47,161 bases of DNA, taken from NCBI GenBank assembly GCA_964544635.1, contig CAZJCK010000021.1, positions 1 to 47,161 on the forward strand, read 5' to 3'. The DNA comes from CAZJCK01 sp964544635 (lineage in GTDB: Bacteria; Zixibacteria; MSB-5A5; GN15; FEB-12). This document shows positions 9,101 through 15,003 of the stretch, one piece after another. How positions within the stretch are numbered: position 1 is the stretch's first letter; every line of letters begins with the position of its first letter. The translations under genes and the position numbers were made by a program. Under the pieces are notes generated by a model. That model searched no databases. It had not been told where the DNA came from and saw only the letters and a list, made by a program, of their open reading frames with translations.

Positions 9101-9217
9101 CAGCGGCCGCTGGCCACTGTGGTCGTCGGTGGCATCCTGACTTCGACCGCCCTGACACTACTGGTGCTGCCGGCGCTGTACATGACGTTTGGTAAGAGGA
9201 CGGCGTCGGAGCAATAG
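6149..9217 (+). CDS. cusA: Heavy-metal efflux RND pump (CusA/CzcA family)
   Basis: The 1022-residue inner-membrane proton antiporter has the full RND layout: an N-terminal helix (RYRYVVLALTAVLCIFGV), a large periplasmic loop, helices 2-7, a second periplasmic loop and helices 8-12. The helix-4 signature of the HME subfamily is present as DFGLAVDNAVIQVEN. Asp393, Asp399 and Glu406 correspond to the charged proton-relay residues of CzcA. The segment NEMIAGIRSDIGIKLFGDD resembles CzcA (NELIAGVRSD) more than CusA but has a Met where CzcA has Leu, so metal specificity (Cu/Ag versus Zn/Co/Cd) is not settled. No outer-membrane factor gene is adjacent, so the pump must borrow a TolC-like channel encoded elsewhere. 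Confidence 0.95.
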   Translation: MLRYIVEFTLRYRYVVLALTAVLCIFGVIALWHLPFDAFPDTTPVMVQVNVSAPGWAPDDLERLVTYPVEQAVTGLSGLTEVRSVTKYGLCQVTNIFEDDVDLYLARQQVSERLLSVELPDGVGRPELGPVSTGLGEIFHYIVIADTADITAARTEQDWTLKPQLQAVPGVAEVNSWGGFVKEYLVIFDPDRIAQYNLALERVVNTIRDDLGNVPGGQVVRGGEMTLVRGIGVVENIEQIENVVVATVEQRPVTVADIADVAIGHELRRGATTYNGQGEAVLGLGFMITGENPAEVTAQLSRRLEEASTGLPDGVEARPVYERTTLVADVLQTVEHNLFFGALLVIAVLFVFLGNLRAGLIVASAIPLSMLFAFDMMSRFGIAGSLMSLGAIDFGLAVDNAVIQVENSVRRLSTAAREQSRLSVIRDAILEVRKPTLFGELIIIIVYLPILTLEGVEGKLFRPMALTVVFVLTGSLILSFTVLPALVGTFLRKNVREREPIFVGWLRAAYRPVLNIALRYCRTVLMVAAALVVVGVFMFNRLGAEFVPRLSEGTIVINIVRLAGISLEESVRYNTKIEQTLLGAFPEEIDHIWTRVGTAELSTDPMGLELSDMFISLTPRDQWTKASTQSELVAAMDQELADLPGQNRIFTQPIEMRVNEMIAGIRSDIGIKLFGDDLDTLELQAEEIAALVETIPGAADISVEQLTGQPQMRLTVDRQRLARFGLSAREVLTTIESIGGIAVGDVFEGQRRFTLTVRVDTTRLQGPEDIDRILVRSASGSMVGLDRLTTATLDDGPATITREWSKRRIVVQCNVRDRDLGSFVDELRQRLDSETSLPVGYFIRLGGEFEHLERAQTRLAIVVPIALLLIFGLLYWTYKSARDALLIFSGVPLAAFGGVVTLALRDMPFSISAGVGFIALSGIAVLNGLVLVSTIKRNRADGLPIEEAVRESAVTRLRPVFMTALVAALGFVPMAISTGVGAEVQRPLATVVVGGILTSTALTLLVLPALYMTFGKRTASEQ

Positions 9218-9268
9218 CCAATATGGTGTGGCGCCGTTTAACAACTGCGCCCACCGTACTCTCAAGTA

Positions 9269-9410
9269 CGTCATACCGGACAAAGACCTGTGCAGCTTAT
9301 ACTATGGCATCCCGGACAGAGGCGCGCGCAGCTCATACTACGTCATCCCGGACGGGACCTGCGCATCTCATGCCACGTCATCCCGGACGAGGCCTGCGCA
9401 GCTTATACTA
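9269..9410. repeat. Four tandem 35-36 bp repeats
   Basis: Four head-to-tail units start at 9269, 9305, 9341 and 9376, each beginning (C/T)G(T/G)CATNCCGGAC. Units 1, 2 and 4 end (C/T)TNATACTA or TTATACTA; unit 3 diverges at its end (CTCATGCCA). The period is 36, 36, 35 and 35 bases. Each unit carries the left arm (CATCCCGGAC) of the palindromic element that follows at 9411, as if part of that element had been amplified. The units have no non-repeated spacers, so this is not a CRISPR. The block fills most of the 316-bp gap between the RND pump gene and perR, and no gene is supported in it. Confidence 0.85.
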
Positions 9411-9463
9411 CGTCATCCCGGACGAGGCCCCGCGCAAGCGGGGCCGAAGATCCGGGATCCATC
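9411..9463. repeat. Palindromic extragenic element with perfect GCAA-loop hairpin
   Basis: The inner stem GGCCCCGC (9426-9433) pairs perfectly with GCGGGGCC (9438-9445) around a GCAA tetraloop. The outer stem ATCCCGGA (9415-9422) pairs with TCCGGGAT (9451-9458), leaving a small asymmetric internal loop. The form and sequence (CGTCATCCCGGA...TCCGGGATCCAT) resemble dispersed REP-type or mobile palindromic elements of GC-rich bacteria. There is no T-tract after it, so a classical terminator is less likely. It might still protect the 3' end of the efflux transcript. Confidence 0.75.
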
Positions 9464-9493
9464 TCCCCCGGACCACGGAACTTCGTACAATGT

Positions 9494-9508
9494 CAGGAAC
9501 AATTCTTA
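9494..9508. promoter_or_regulatory. PerR/Fur-type 7-1-7 operator upstream of perR
   Basis: CAGGAAC-A-ATTCTTA is an imperfect 7-1-7 inverted repeat with core RGAA-N3-TTCY, centred about 33 bp before the perR start. A second copy of the motif precedes dps. A possible -10 (TATACA, 9521-9526) lies just downstream, so occupancy would block transcription and give autoregulation. Confidence 0.6.
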
Positions 9509-9533
9509 TTTAGATGTCGTTATACAAGGCACG

Positions 9534-9962
9534 ATGAAGCAAATAGACACCACAGCCTTTGAAGAGGCCTGCCGCAGGCACGGCTTGAAGATGACCGCCC
9601 AGCGGATAGAGGTGTTTCGGGCGGTCATGACCGCGCCCGATCATCCTTCGGTGGAACAAATCCACAGCGTGGTTCGGCGGCGCTTACCGTCGATTTCCCT
9701 CGACACCGTGTACCGTACCGTCGACACCTTCGAGGAAATCGGCCTGGTGACGCGTTTGACGGGCGCCGACGGCCGCTTCCGTTTCGACAGCAACCTCGAG
9801 CAGCACCAACATCTTGTCTGTGTGCGCTGCCAGAGGATCGAAGACATCCACTGGAGCGGTCTCGAAACGCTGGCGCCACCGCGCCCGACCGGCTGGAGCC
9901 GGGTGGCGGTTGGCCATGTCGAGCTGCGCGGGCTGTGTTCGAGCTGTCGCGACAAAGCATAA
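9534..9962 (+). CDS. perR: PerR-type peroxide-sensing Fur-family repressor
   Basis: The 142-residue Fur-family regulator starts at the ATG at 9534 (AAGG 4 bases upstream). Starting further upstream would translate the repeat block. All five residues of the PerR regulatory metal site are present at the same numbers as in Bacillus subtilis PerR: His37, Asp85, His91, His93 and Asp104. The structural zinc pairs are C96-x2-C99 and C135-x2-C138. The recognition helix is in SLDTVYRTVDTF. PerR senses peroxide by metal-catalysed oxidation of the regulatory His residues and derepresses peroxide defence. The next gene is a Dps ferritin, a classical PerR target, and both genes share an upstream palindrome. 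Confidence 0.92.
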   Translation: MKQIDTTAFEEACRRHGLKMTAQRIEVFRAVMTAPDHPSVEQIHSVVRRRLPSISLDTVYRTVDTFEEIGLVTRLTGADGRFRFDSNLEQHQHLVCVRCQRIEDIHWSGLETLAPPRPTGWSRVAVGHVELRGLCSSCRDKA

Positions 9963-9980
9963 AAAAATTTGCGAGGATAC

Positions 9981-9995
9981 TAAGAACTATTCCTA
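9981..9995. promoter_or_regulatory. PerR/Fur-type 7-1-7 operator upstream of dps
   Basis: TAAGAAC-T-ATTCCTA is a near-perfect 15-bp inverted repeat in which 10 of 15 positions match the reverse complement. It has the same RGAA-N3-TTCY core and neighbouring bases as the motif in front of perR. It lies 36 bp before the dps ATG, where it would overlap the promoter. Confidence 0.65.
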
Positions 9996-10031
9996 TTAAC
10001 AAGAGAACAACAAACAGAAAGGATTGATATC

Positions 10032-10475
10032 ATGCCTGACACCGATGTGGCCACCAAGTTGAACTACACCTTGGCCAACGCCATTGTGACCTACCAGAAG
10101 CTGCATCACTATCACTGGGAGGTTTCGGGTGAAACGTTTTTTGATTTGCACACCAAGTTCGAGGAGCAGTACGACAAGTTCAAACTGATCATCGACGATG
10201 TAGCCGAACGCATCGCCACGGTCGGAGGCCGTCCGCTGGCGACCCTGGCCCGGGCGATCGAACTGGCCGAGGTGAAGGAGGATCCCGAAACGCCGGCGGC
10301 GCGGGAGATGGCCCGGAACATCCTGCAGGACTATATGACCCAGGTTTCGCAGATGCGCGACGTGATCAAAGACGCCGAAGCGACCGGTGATCGAGGCACC
10401 ACCAACCTGATGGATGAGATCTCGGACGGTCTGGAGAAGGATGCCTGGATGATGCGGGCCTACCTGGCCGACTAA
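10032..10475 (+). CDS. dps: Dps-family DNA-binding ferritin-like protein
   Basis: The 147-residue protein is the right length for a Dps subunit, which assembles as a 12-mer that oxidises and stores iron using peroxide. The inter-subunit ferroxidase ligands are complete with the exact Dps spacing: His28 (in HYHWEV), His40 (FFDLH), Asp55 and Glu59 (DDVAER), that is 12, 15 and 4 residues apart. It lacks a long Lys-rich N-terminal tail, so DNA binding may be weak and the main role iron/peroxide detoxification. AAAGGA lies about 9 bases before the ATG. The gene is 69 bp downstream of perR with its own putative PerR operator and is followed by a strong hairpin. Confidence 0.95.
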   Translation: MPDTDVATKLNYTLANAIVTYQKLHHYHWEVSGETFFDLHTKFEEQYDKFKLIIDDVAERIATVGGRPLATLARAIELAEVKEDPETPAAREMARNILQDYMTQVSQMRDVIKDAEATGDRGTTNLMDEISDGLEKDAWMMRAYLAD

Positions 10476-10513
10476 ATCCTTCGGAGCTGTGTCTCCTTTT
10501 TCTGTGTGGAGTT

Positions 10514-10554
10514 GCACCCCGGGTCGCACGAGGCGAGCCCGGGGTGCGCTTTTA
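10514..10554 (+). terminator. Rho-independent terminator after dps
   Basis: GCACCCCGGG (10514-10523) pairs perfectly with CCCGGGGTGC (10538-10547); the stem is extended inward by TCGC/GCGA past a bulged G. It is followed by GCTTTTA, a short T-run. It lies about 40 bp after the dps stop. Confidence 0.75.
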
Positions 10555-10574
10555 CCCTTGGGGGGGTAAGGGTA
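10553..10574 (+). terminator. Second hairpin in tandem after dps terminator
   Basis: TACCCTT (10553-10559) pairs with AAGGGTA (10568-10574) around a GGGGGGGT loop. It abuts the first hairpin and is followed only by TTTG, so any terminator function is weak. The G-tract loop is unusual. Confidence 0.4.
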
Positions 10575-10870
10575 TTTGCATGCTGCGCCGTTCGGGCATG
10601 CCCGACCCCAAACAATGGCCGGGCTCCGGATAGTTTCTGAAGGGCGACGGACGACTGCCCGCGGCTTCCCCTGAGAAAAATGTAAGTATCAAGATATCTG
10701 TTTCCCGAGCAACGGGTGCGACGTCTGGATGCTGCGCCTTGTATAGACATGATACGTAAATGTCAGAATCGGTCAAGAAAATTCAAACGGCGCCGGACGT
10801 GAAACGGCAACAGCCGCCGGCCTTGCGACCGACGGCTGTGTGGACGGAAACGGGGCGCCACCGGCAGTGT
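10575..10870. other. Intergenic stretch between dps terminator and the OsmC-like gene
   Basis: About 296 bp lie between convergent genes. The only structure seen is a 7-bp inverted repeat ACAGCCG (10810-10816) / CGGCTGT (10833-10839), which could form a weak 3' hairpin for the minus-strand OsmC-like transcript. No convincing coding frame, RNA gene or repeat was found. Confidence 0.5.
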
Positions 10871-11452
10871 CTACGCCGCCTGTTTCGAGCGATTGACCGA
10901 ACCGGTCACGACAATACCCGTCGGATTAGACAACAGATCGTATACCGGCGAGCGCTTTTGAGCGAGCAGGATCAGTTCCCGGAGAGTATCGTCAGAAGCA
11001 TCCCCGGTTACCTTCAATTCAATGCGCACGTCGGAGAAGCCGTTGCGCACGTTGTTGGACACGCCGAGGATGCCGCGGGCGTCCTGGGTGCCGTGTATAG
11101 TCGATTCGACCGAGCCGATCCGTACGCCTCTCAGGGCGGCATGGTAGATCAGGGTCGTGGTCAGGCAGCCCGCCAAAGCATGGAGCAGATATTCCAGCGG
11201 GTTGGCGCCGGTGTCGGCGCCGAGCAGTGACCGGGTTGCGTCATTGTGCAGGACGAACGACCGATTACGTGACTCGTCCAGTTTGCCGGCGACATAGAAC
11301 TCCCGGATGACTGAGCGGTTATGGGCGCCGGACACCCAACGGTTACGCACCTGGTAGGTGCACTTCGCTGTCGATGGATCCTCAAGGCTTGCGACTCGGG
11401 CCGTATCGAGCGCGATGGCGTCAACGCCGTTGATGGTTTCGTGTTCGATCAT
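10871..11452 (-). CDS. OsmC-like protein lacking the second redox Cys
   Basis: The 193-residue protein has the OsmC/Ohr fold pattern: a central helix with NPLEYLLHALAGCLTTTL (Cys96 in the peroxidatic position) and a later helix with QKRSPVYDLL. In Ohr/OsmC the second helix normally carries a CPV motif whose Cys resolves the disulfide. Here Ser168 replaces it, so a classic two-Cys thiol peroxidase cycle is not possible without another thiol. The long N-terminal segment before the fold is typical of the divergent OsmC families. It is the third gene of a minus-strand operon with the mddA-like gene, with 59-bp gaps between all three genes. A role in handling reactive thiol or sulfur species is inferred from that context. 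Confidence 0.85.
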   Translation of the reverse strand: MIEHETINGVDAIALDTARVASLEDPSTAKCTYQVRNRWVSGAHNRSVIREFYVAGKLDESRNRSFVLHNDATRSLLGADTGANPLEYLLHALAGCLTTTLIYHAALRGVRIGSVESTIHGTQDARGILGVSNNVRNGFSDVRIELKVTGDASDDTLRELILLAQKRSPVYDLLSNPTGIVVTGSVNRSKQAA

Positions 11453-11511
11453 GATTCCATACTCCTGTATAGTGGTTACTCTGGTTTTCTTTCAAGTTGT
11501 ACGAGGCGCGG

Positions 11512-12297
11512 TCAGGCCGCCTCGCTTGTGGTCGGAGCAGGGCGGCCGGTCCCCTGCGTTGCGGCCGCTGGTCGCAGCTTCGGTATCAGCTTTGGGGTGC
11601 GACGGCGATACTCTTCATACTGCGGGCCATGTTCGTCGATCAGGTTGCGCTCTTCAAAGATGATGGCGACAAGGATATAGCCGCTCATGCCGACAGCGAA
11701 GAGCAGGTGGCCAACCGTCAGCGTCGGCGTGATCCAGAAGGCAGCCATCCAGCCGACATAGAGGGGGTGACGGACATGCCGGTACAGCCAGGGCATCTTG
11801 AATCCAACGCGGCTGTACGCCCTGTCCATCAGGTGCAGCCAGACCTGGCGCAAACCGAACAGGTCGAAGTGGTTGATCAGGAAAGTGACATAGACCACCA
11901 GGCCGAAGCCGCCGATCGTCAGGCCGTGAATGACAGCACGGGCCATCGGGTTGGTGACGTCATAGAGCGCCAGCGGTATCGGCTGCCAGAACACGTACAT
12001 CGCGATCAGGCAGAGCGACGTGGCCAGGCAGTAGGTGGCGCGCTCGATTGGTTTTGGTACGATCCTGGTCCAGACACGCTTGAAACCGGGGCGCGCCATG
12101 ACCGAGTGCTGTAAACCGAACAACAGGATCAGGCCGATATTGATCGCCAGGGCAAGCGGCAGCGAGACCGTCATCTCGCCGCTGTCGATCGATTTTGGCA
12201 CCCCCATGTTGGTCATGAAACCGATCAGGTAAACCGTCACCGCCAGGAACAGGGTGTAGCTGGCGGCGGCGTATGTAAGGTAAAGAAACTTTCGCAT
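11512..12297 (-). CDS. mddA: Methanethiol S-methyltransferase-like membrane protein (MddA/NnrU family)
   Basis: The 261-residue membrane protein has about six hydrophobic helices and the C-terminal isoprenylcysteine-methyltransferase-like core: NHFDLFGLRQVW, then YRHVRHPLYVGW, FWITPTLTVGHLLFA and EERNLIDEHGPQYEEYRRR. The RHPxYxG and EExxL...HGxxYxxY motifs are the SAM-binding signature. The FDLFGLRQVW and TPTLTVGHLLFA segments match MddA, which methylates methanethiol to dimethyl sulfide. GGAG lies about 8 bases before the ATG. The C-terminal 25 or so residues are low-complexity Ala/Pro/Thr. Substrate assignment rests on remembered similarity, so another small-thiol or NnrU-like role remains possible. 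Confidence 0.8.
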   Translation of the reverse strand: MRKFLYLTYAAASYTLFLAVTVYLIGFMTNMGVPKSIDSGEMTVSLPLALAINIGLILLFGLQHSVMARPGFKRVWTRIVPKPIERATYCLATSLCLIAMYVFWQPIPLALYDVTNPMARAVIHGLTIGGFGLVVYVTFLINHFDLFGLRQVWLHLMDRAYSRVGFKMPWLYRHVRHPLYVGWMAAFWITPTLTVGHLLFAVGMSGYILVAIIFEERNLIDEHGPQYEEYRRRTPKLIPKLRPAAATQGTGRPAPTTSEAA

Positions 12298-12356
12298 CGG
12301 GTAGCTCCATTCATTGAATTGTTTGACAGGTGACTGGGTACCGGTGTGACAGCCGC

Positions 12357-12629
12357 CTATGCCGCGGCCGACACCACCAGGCTGGTCGGTTCGATCGTGC
12401 CGCCACGGTCATCCCCGCCGTCCCATCGCTGAGCGGCAATGCCGAAGCGATCGGCCATGGCGGTCCCGGCGGTATGGCGTGGCGCCATGTGCTCGCGCCG
12501 TGAGACTACCACTGACCAGCCGATTAAGACGGCCGCAGCCGCCGCGCTGTAGAGGCAGCCGGTGGCGCCGCCGACGGTGAAGATCATCATGGCACCGTAG
12601 AACCATCTGTTCAGTTTCCTCTGTTTCAT
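12357..12629 (-). CDS. Small membrane protein, first gene of the mddA operon
   Basis: The 90-residue product has a basic N-terminus (MKQRKLNRWF) and one hydrophobic region (about 10-41) with a GGATGC segment, then a hydrophilic tail. Start choice is firm: AGGGAGGAGACA stands directly before the ATG at 12629, while the frame's earlier ATG has no ribosome site. No known family is recognised. It lies 59 bp upstream of mddA and about 50 bp downstream of the predicted -24/-12 promoter, so it heads the operon. It may be an accessory subunit of the methyltransferase, but nothing in the sequence shows this. Confidence 0.6.
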   Translation of the reverse strand: MKQRKLNRWFYGAMMIFTVGGATGCLYSAAAAAVLIGWSVVVSRREHMAPRHTAGTAMADRFGIAAQRWDGGDDRGGTIEPTSLVVSAAA

Positions 12630-12675
12630 TGTCTCCTCCCTTCGGAATTCCGATTGGTGGTTGTGATTGGTTGCT

Positions 12676-12699
12676 GTTTGACCCAAAGAGATGTCAAAC
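12676..12699. promoter_or_regulatory. Inverted repeat over the mddA-operon transcription start region
   Basis: GTTTGAC (12676-12682) and GTCAAAC (12693-12699) form a perfect 7-bp inverted repeat with a 10-base spacer. It overlaps the -12 end of the predicted sigma-54 promoter and the expected start site. It could be an operator or form a 5' leader hairpin. Confidence 0.4.
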
Positions 12700-12709
12700 G
12701 TCGTGCCAA
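12691..12709 (-). promoter_or_regulatory. Sigma-54-type -24/-12 promoter for the mddA operon
   Basis: Read on the minus strand, TTGGCACG-ACGT-TTGACA matches the consensus YTGGCACG-N4-TTGCW, with a single departure in the -12 element (GA instead of GC). It lies about 65 bp before the first gene of the operon and directly downstream of a gene for a sigma-54 activator. Confidence 0.6.
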
Positions 12710-12817
12710 CTTCGGGGGAAAGCAGGTAAGTCGCTGTTCGAAAATAGCTTAAGCGGGCCGATGAAGTCTACGAATGGTGTTGGGAACGGGGCGATTAACG
12801 AGATGTCGCGAAAACGG

Positions 12818-12835
12818 GTCGCGAGATCTCGTGAC
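12818..12835. promoter_or_regulatory. 18-bp palindrome, candidate activator-binding site (UAS)
   Basis: GTCGCGAGATCTCGTGAC is a palindrome except for one position pair. It is centred about 120 bp upstream of the -24/-12 element, a usual distance for sigma-54 enhancers. TCGCGA within it (12819-12824) is repeated at 12806-12811. It lies in the gap just after the activator gene's stop. Confidence 0.5.
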
Positions 12836-12873
12836 TCTGATGAAATGTCGAGAGAGATTCGAGAGCGGTCGGG

Positions 12874-14811
12874 CTATTTGCCGGGGCGGCTGATGCCGAG
12901 CGATTTCATGCGGGACGAGAGCGTGGACGGGCTCATGCCCAAAAGCTGGGCCGCTCCCTGGTCGCCGGCCACCCGCCAGCCGGTAGCATTTAGCGCTGCC
13001 AGGATATTCCGTTTCTCCAGTTCCACCATCTGTTCCGCGGTGTAGACCGTGGAGATATCGAGTGCCGCGCTCGATGCCACGAGCGGGCTGTCGGCAGTCG
13101 GCAGCGCCCGCATCAGGTTGAGGCGTGTTCCATCCGAGGCGATTACCGCCCGTTCGATGATGTTTTCAAGTTCCCGTACGTTGCCCGGCCAGCGATACGA
13201 TCGCAGCAGCTGCTTGCAGTGATCGGTCAGTTTGATTCCCTGCTTGCCGGTCTGCCGCGCGAACCGTTCGATGAACTTCTCGGCAATCATGATGACATCA
13301 TCGCCGCGTTTGCGCAACGGTGGCACGACAATGGGGAAGACATTGAGCCGGTAGTACAGGTCGGCTCGGAAATTGCCTTTGCGCACTTCGGCTTCGAGAT
13401 CGCGGTTGGTGGCGGCGATGACGCGAACATCGATCTGCCGGGTGGTCGAGCTGCCGAGCGGCTCGAATTCACCCTCCTGCAATACGCGCAGCAGCTTGCT
13501 CTGGAGTTCAATCGGCAACTCCGACACCTCGTCGAGAAAAATGGTGCCGCCGTCGGCCAGGGCGAACCGTCCGTCGCGACGCTGCGTGGCGCCGGTAAAC
13601 GCTCCTCTCTCATGACCAAAAAACTCGCTCTCGATCAGGTTGGCCGGGATAGCGGCGCAATTGACCTTGATGAGCGGCTTGTCGGCGCGGCGGCTGTTGG
13701 CGTGGATGGCGCGGGCAATCAGTTCCTTGCCGGTGCCGGTTTCGCCAAGGATGAGGGTGGTGGCGTCGGTTTCGGCCACCTTGCCGACATCCTGGAGGAC
13801 GGCGCTGAATTTCGGGCTGTTGCCGATCATTTCATCAACTTTCAGCAACTCCCGGATTTCGCTTCGCAGGTACTCAGATTCCACCATGAGCGACTGGATT
13901 TTCCGTTCCGCTTCGAGGCGGTCGTCGACACTCCGCAGGAGCACGATGTGGTAGGCTTCGCCCTCCATGTCATACCGCGACAGGGTGGCCTCCGCCTGAA
14001 ACGTGCTGCCGTCGCCGCGACAAATCTCCAGCGATCCGGGTATCCAGGCCGAGCGCTGTTCGCCGGTTTGACTGTCGATCTCGGCAATCTGGTTGAGCAG
14101 GCGGATGCGATCTGCCTCCGGTACGAACGCCATGAAGTTGCGTCCAATGAACTGATTCCGTTCGATGGCGAAGGTGCGCTGCGCTGCCGGGTTGATCAGG
14201 GTGACATTGAGCTGGGGGTCAAGTTCGATGATGGCGTCACGGGTGCTGTCAATCAATCGGCTGAGCTTGGTTTCCCGCTCGCGAAGCTGCGTCTCGGCAT
14301 TAAGCCGCTCCAGTTCGGCGGTGGCCCGGTTGGCGAAGATCCGGTAGAGGGCGAGAGCCCGCTTGTCCGGCGGCATCGGCTTGTCGTCAAACACCGCCAG
14401 GTGCCCCAATACGGCACCGCTGTTGGAGATCAAAGGCATCCCCATGAAACTCACGGCGTTCTCCTGCACCAGCATGCTGTCCTGGGGAAACAGGCCGGCC
14501 ACGTTGTCTTCATAATGAACCGTCTGTTTGTCGCGGATGACAGCTTCACACGGTGTATCGGTGACGATGTAGTCAAAATCGTGTATGAATTGTCCGCGAA
14601 GCCAGAATGCCAGCGCCTTGAGCCGGCATTCACGGGGATGGTACCTGGTCACCCAGGCGCCCATGATACCAAGCGTTTTGGCCAGCGACTGCACCAGGGC
14701 ATCGAAAAAGGCCCGTCCGGTTGCACCGCCAGTGCCCTCAACCACTGCCCGCAGGGCGGCATCAACATCGAATTTCCGCATGGAGACATCTGTTCGCCGA
14801 TCAGACATCAT
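12874..14811 (-). CDS. Sigma-54-dependent activator with GAF and PAS sensor domains
   Basis: The 645-residue protein starts at an ATGATG (14811), with AGAGGA 8 bases before it; longer forms would need a TTG at 14904. Domains in order: a GAF-like sensor (about 15-165), a PAS domain (about 170-285, SRLIDSTRDAIIELDPQ), a short coiled coil, and an AAA+ domain with Walker A GETGTGKE (about 353-360), the sigma-54 contact loop GAFTGA (about 401-406) and Walker B GGTIFLDE (about 418-425). A Fis-type helix-turn-helix closes the protein (GAAQLLGMSPSTLSSRMKSL). There is no phosphoreceiver domain, so activity is set by direct ligand sensing. It is co-oriented with, and immediately upstream of, the mddA operon, its probable target. 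Confidence 0.93.
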   Translation of the reverse strand: MMSDRRTDVSMRKFDVDAALRAVVEGTGGATGRAFFDALVQSLAKTLGIMGAWVTRYHPRECRLKALAFWLRGQFIHDFDYIVTDTPCEAVIRDKQTVHYEDNVAGLFPQDSMLVQENAVSFMGMPLISNSGAVLGHLAVFDDKPMPPDKRALALYRIFANRATAELERLNAETQLRERETKLSRLIDSTRDAIIELDPQLNVTLINPAAQRTFAIERNQFIGRNFMAFVPEADRIRLLNQIAEIDSQTGEQRSAWIPGSLEICRGDGSTFQAEATLSRYDMEGEAYHIVLLRSVDDRLEAERKIQSLMVESEYLRSEIRELLKVDEMIGNSPKFSAVLQDVGKVAETDATTLILGETGTGKELIARAIHANSRRADKPLIKVNCAAIPANLIESEFFGHERGAFTGATQRRDGRFALADGGTIFLDEVSELPIELQSKLLRVLQEGEFEPLGSSTTRQIDVRVIAATNRDLEAEVRKGNFRADLYYRLNVFPIVVPPLRKRGDDVIMIAEKFIERFARQTGKQGIKLTDHCKQLLRSYRWPGNVRELENIIERAVIASDGTRLNLMRALPTADSPLVASSAALDISTVYTAEQMVELEKRNILAALNATGWRVAGDQGAAQLLGMSPSTLSSRMKSLGISRPGK

Positions 14812-15003
14812 GACCGGAATCCTCTGCAACTGGTATGAATCATCGCTTCTATGGCAAGGGGCGCCGGGCGGGCCCCCGCCTGACACTGGCTGTAATATAT
14901 ACAAGCTCAGTCCATATTGCTACAGGGAATCTGCCGGCTCGCGGACTCTTTTTTTTGCTGGCGGCGGTCCGATCCGGCCTGTTCATTGACCCTGCGAGGT
15001 GCT

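Noticed and set aside
9269..9463. CRISPR array
   Set aside because: The units are contiguous with no unique spacers and there are no cas genes.
9189..9533. N-terminal extension of the PerR frame through the repeat block
   Set aside because: It would translate the tandem repeats. Starting at 9534 gives PerR residue numbering identical to B. subtilis PerR.
13219..14838. 539-residue open frame antisense to the sigma-54 activator
   Set aside because: The sense frame has all AAA+ and Fis motifs; the antisense product matches nothing and arises from codon bias.
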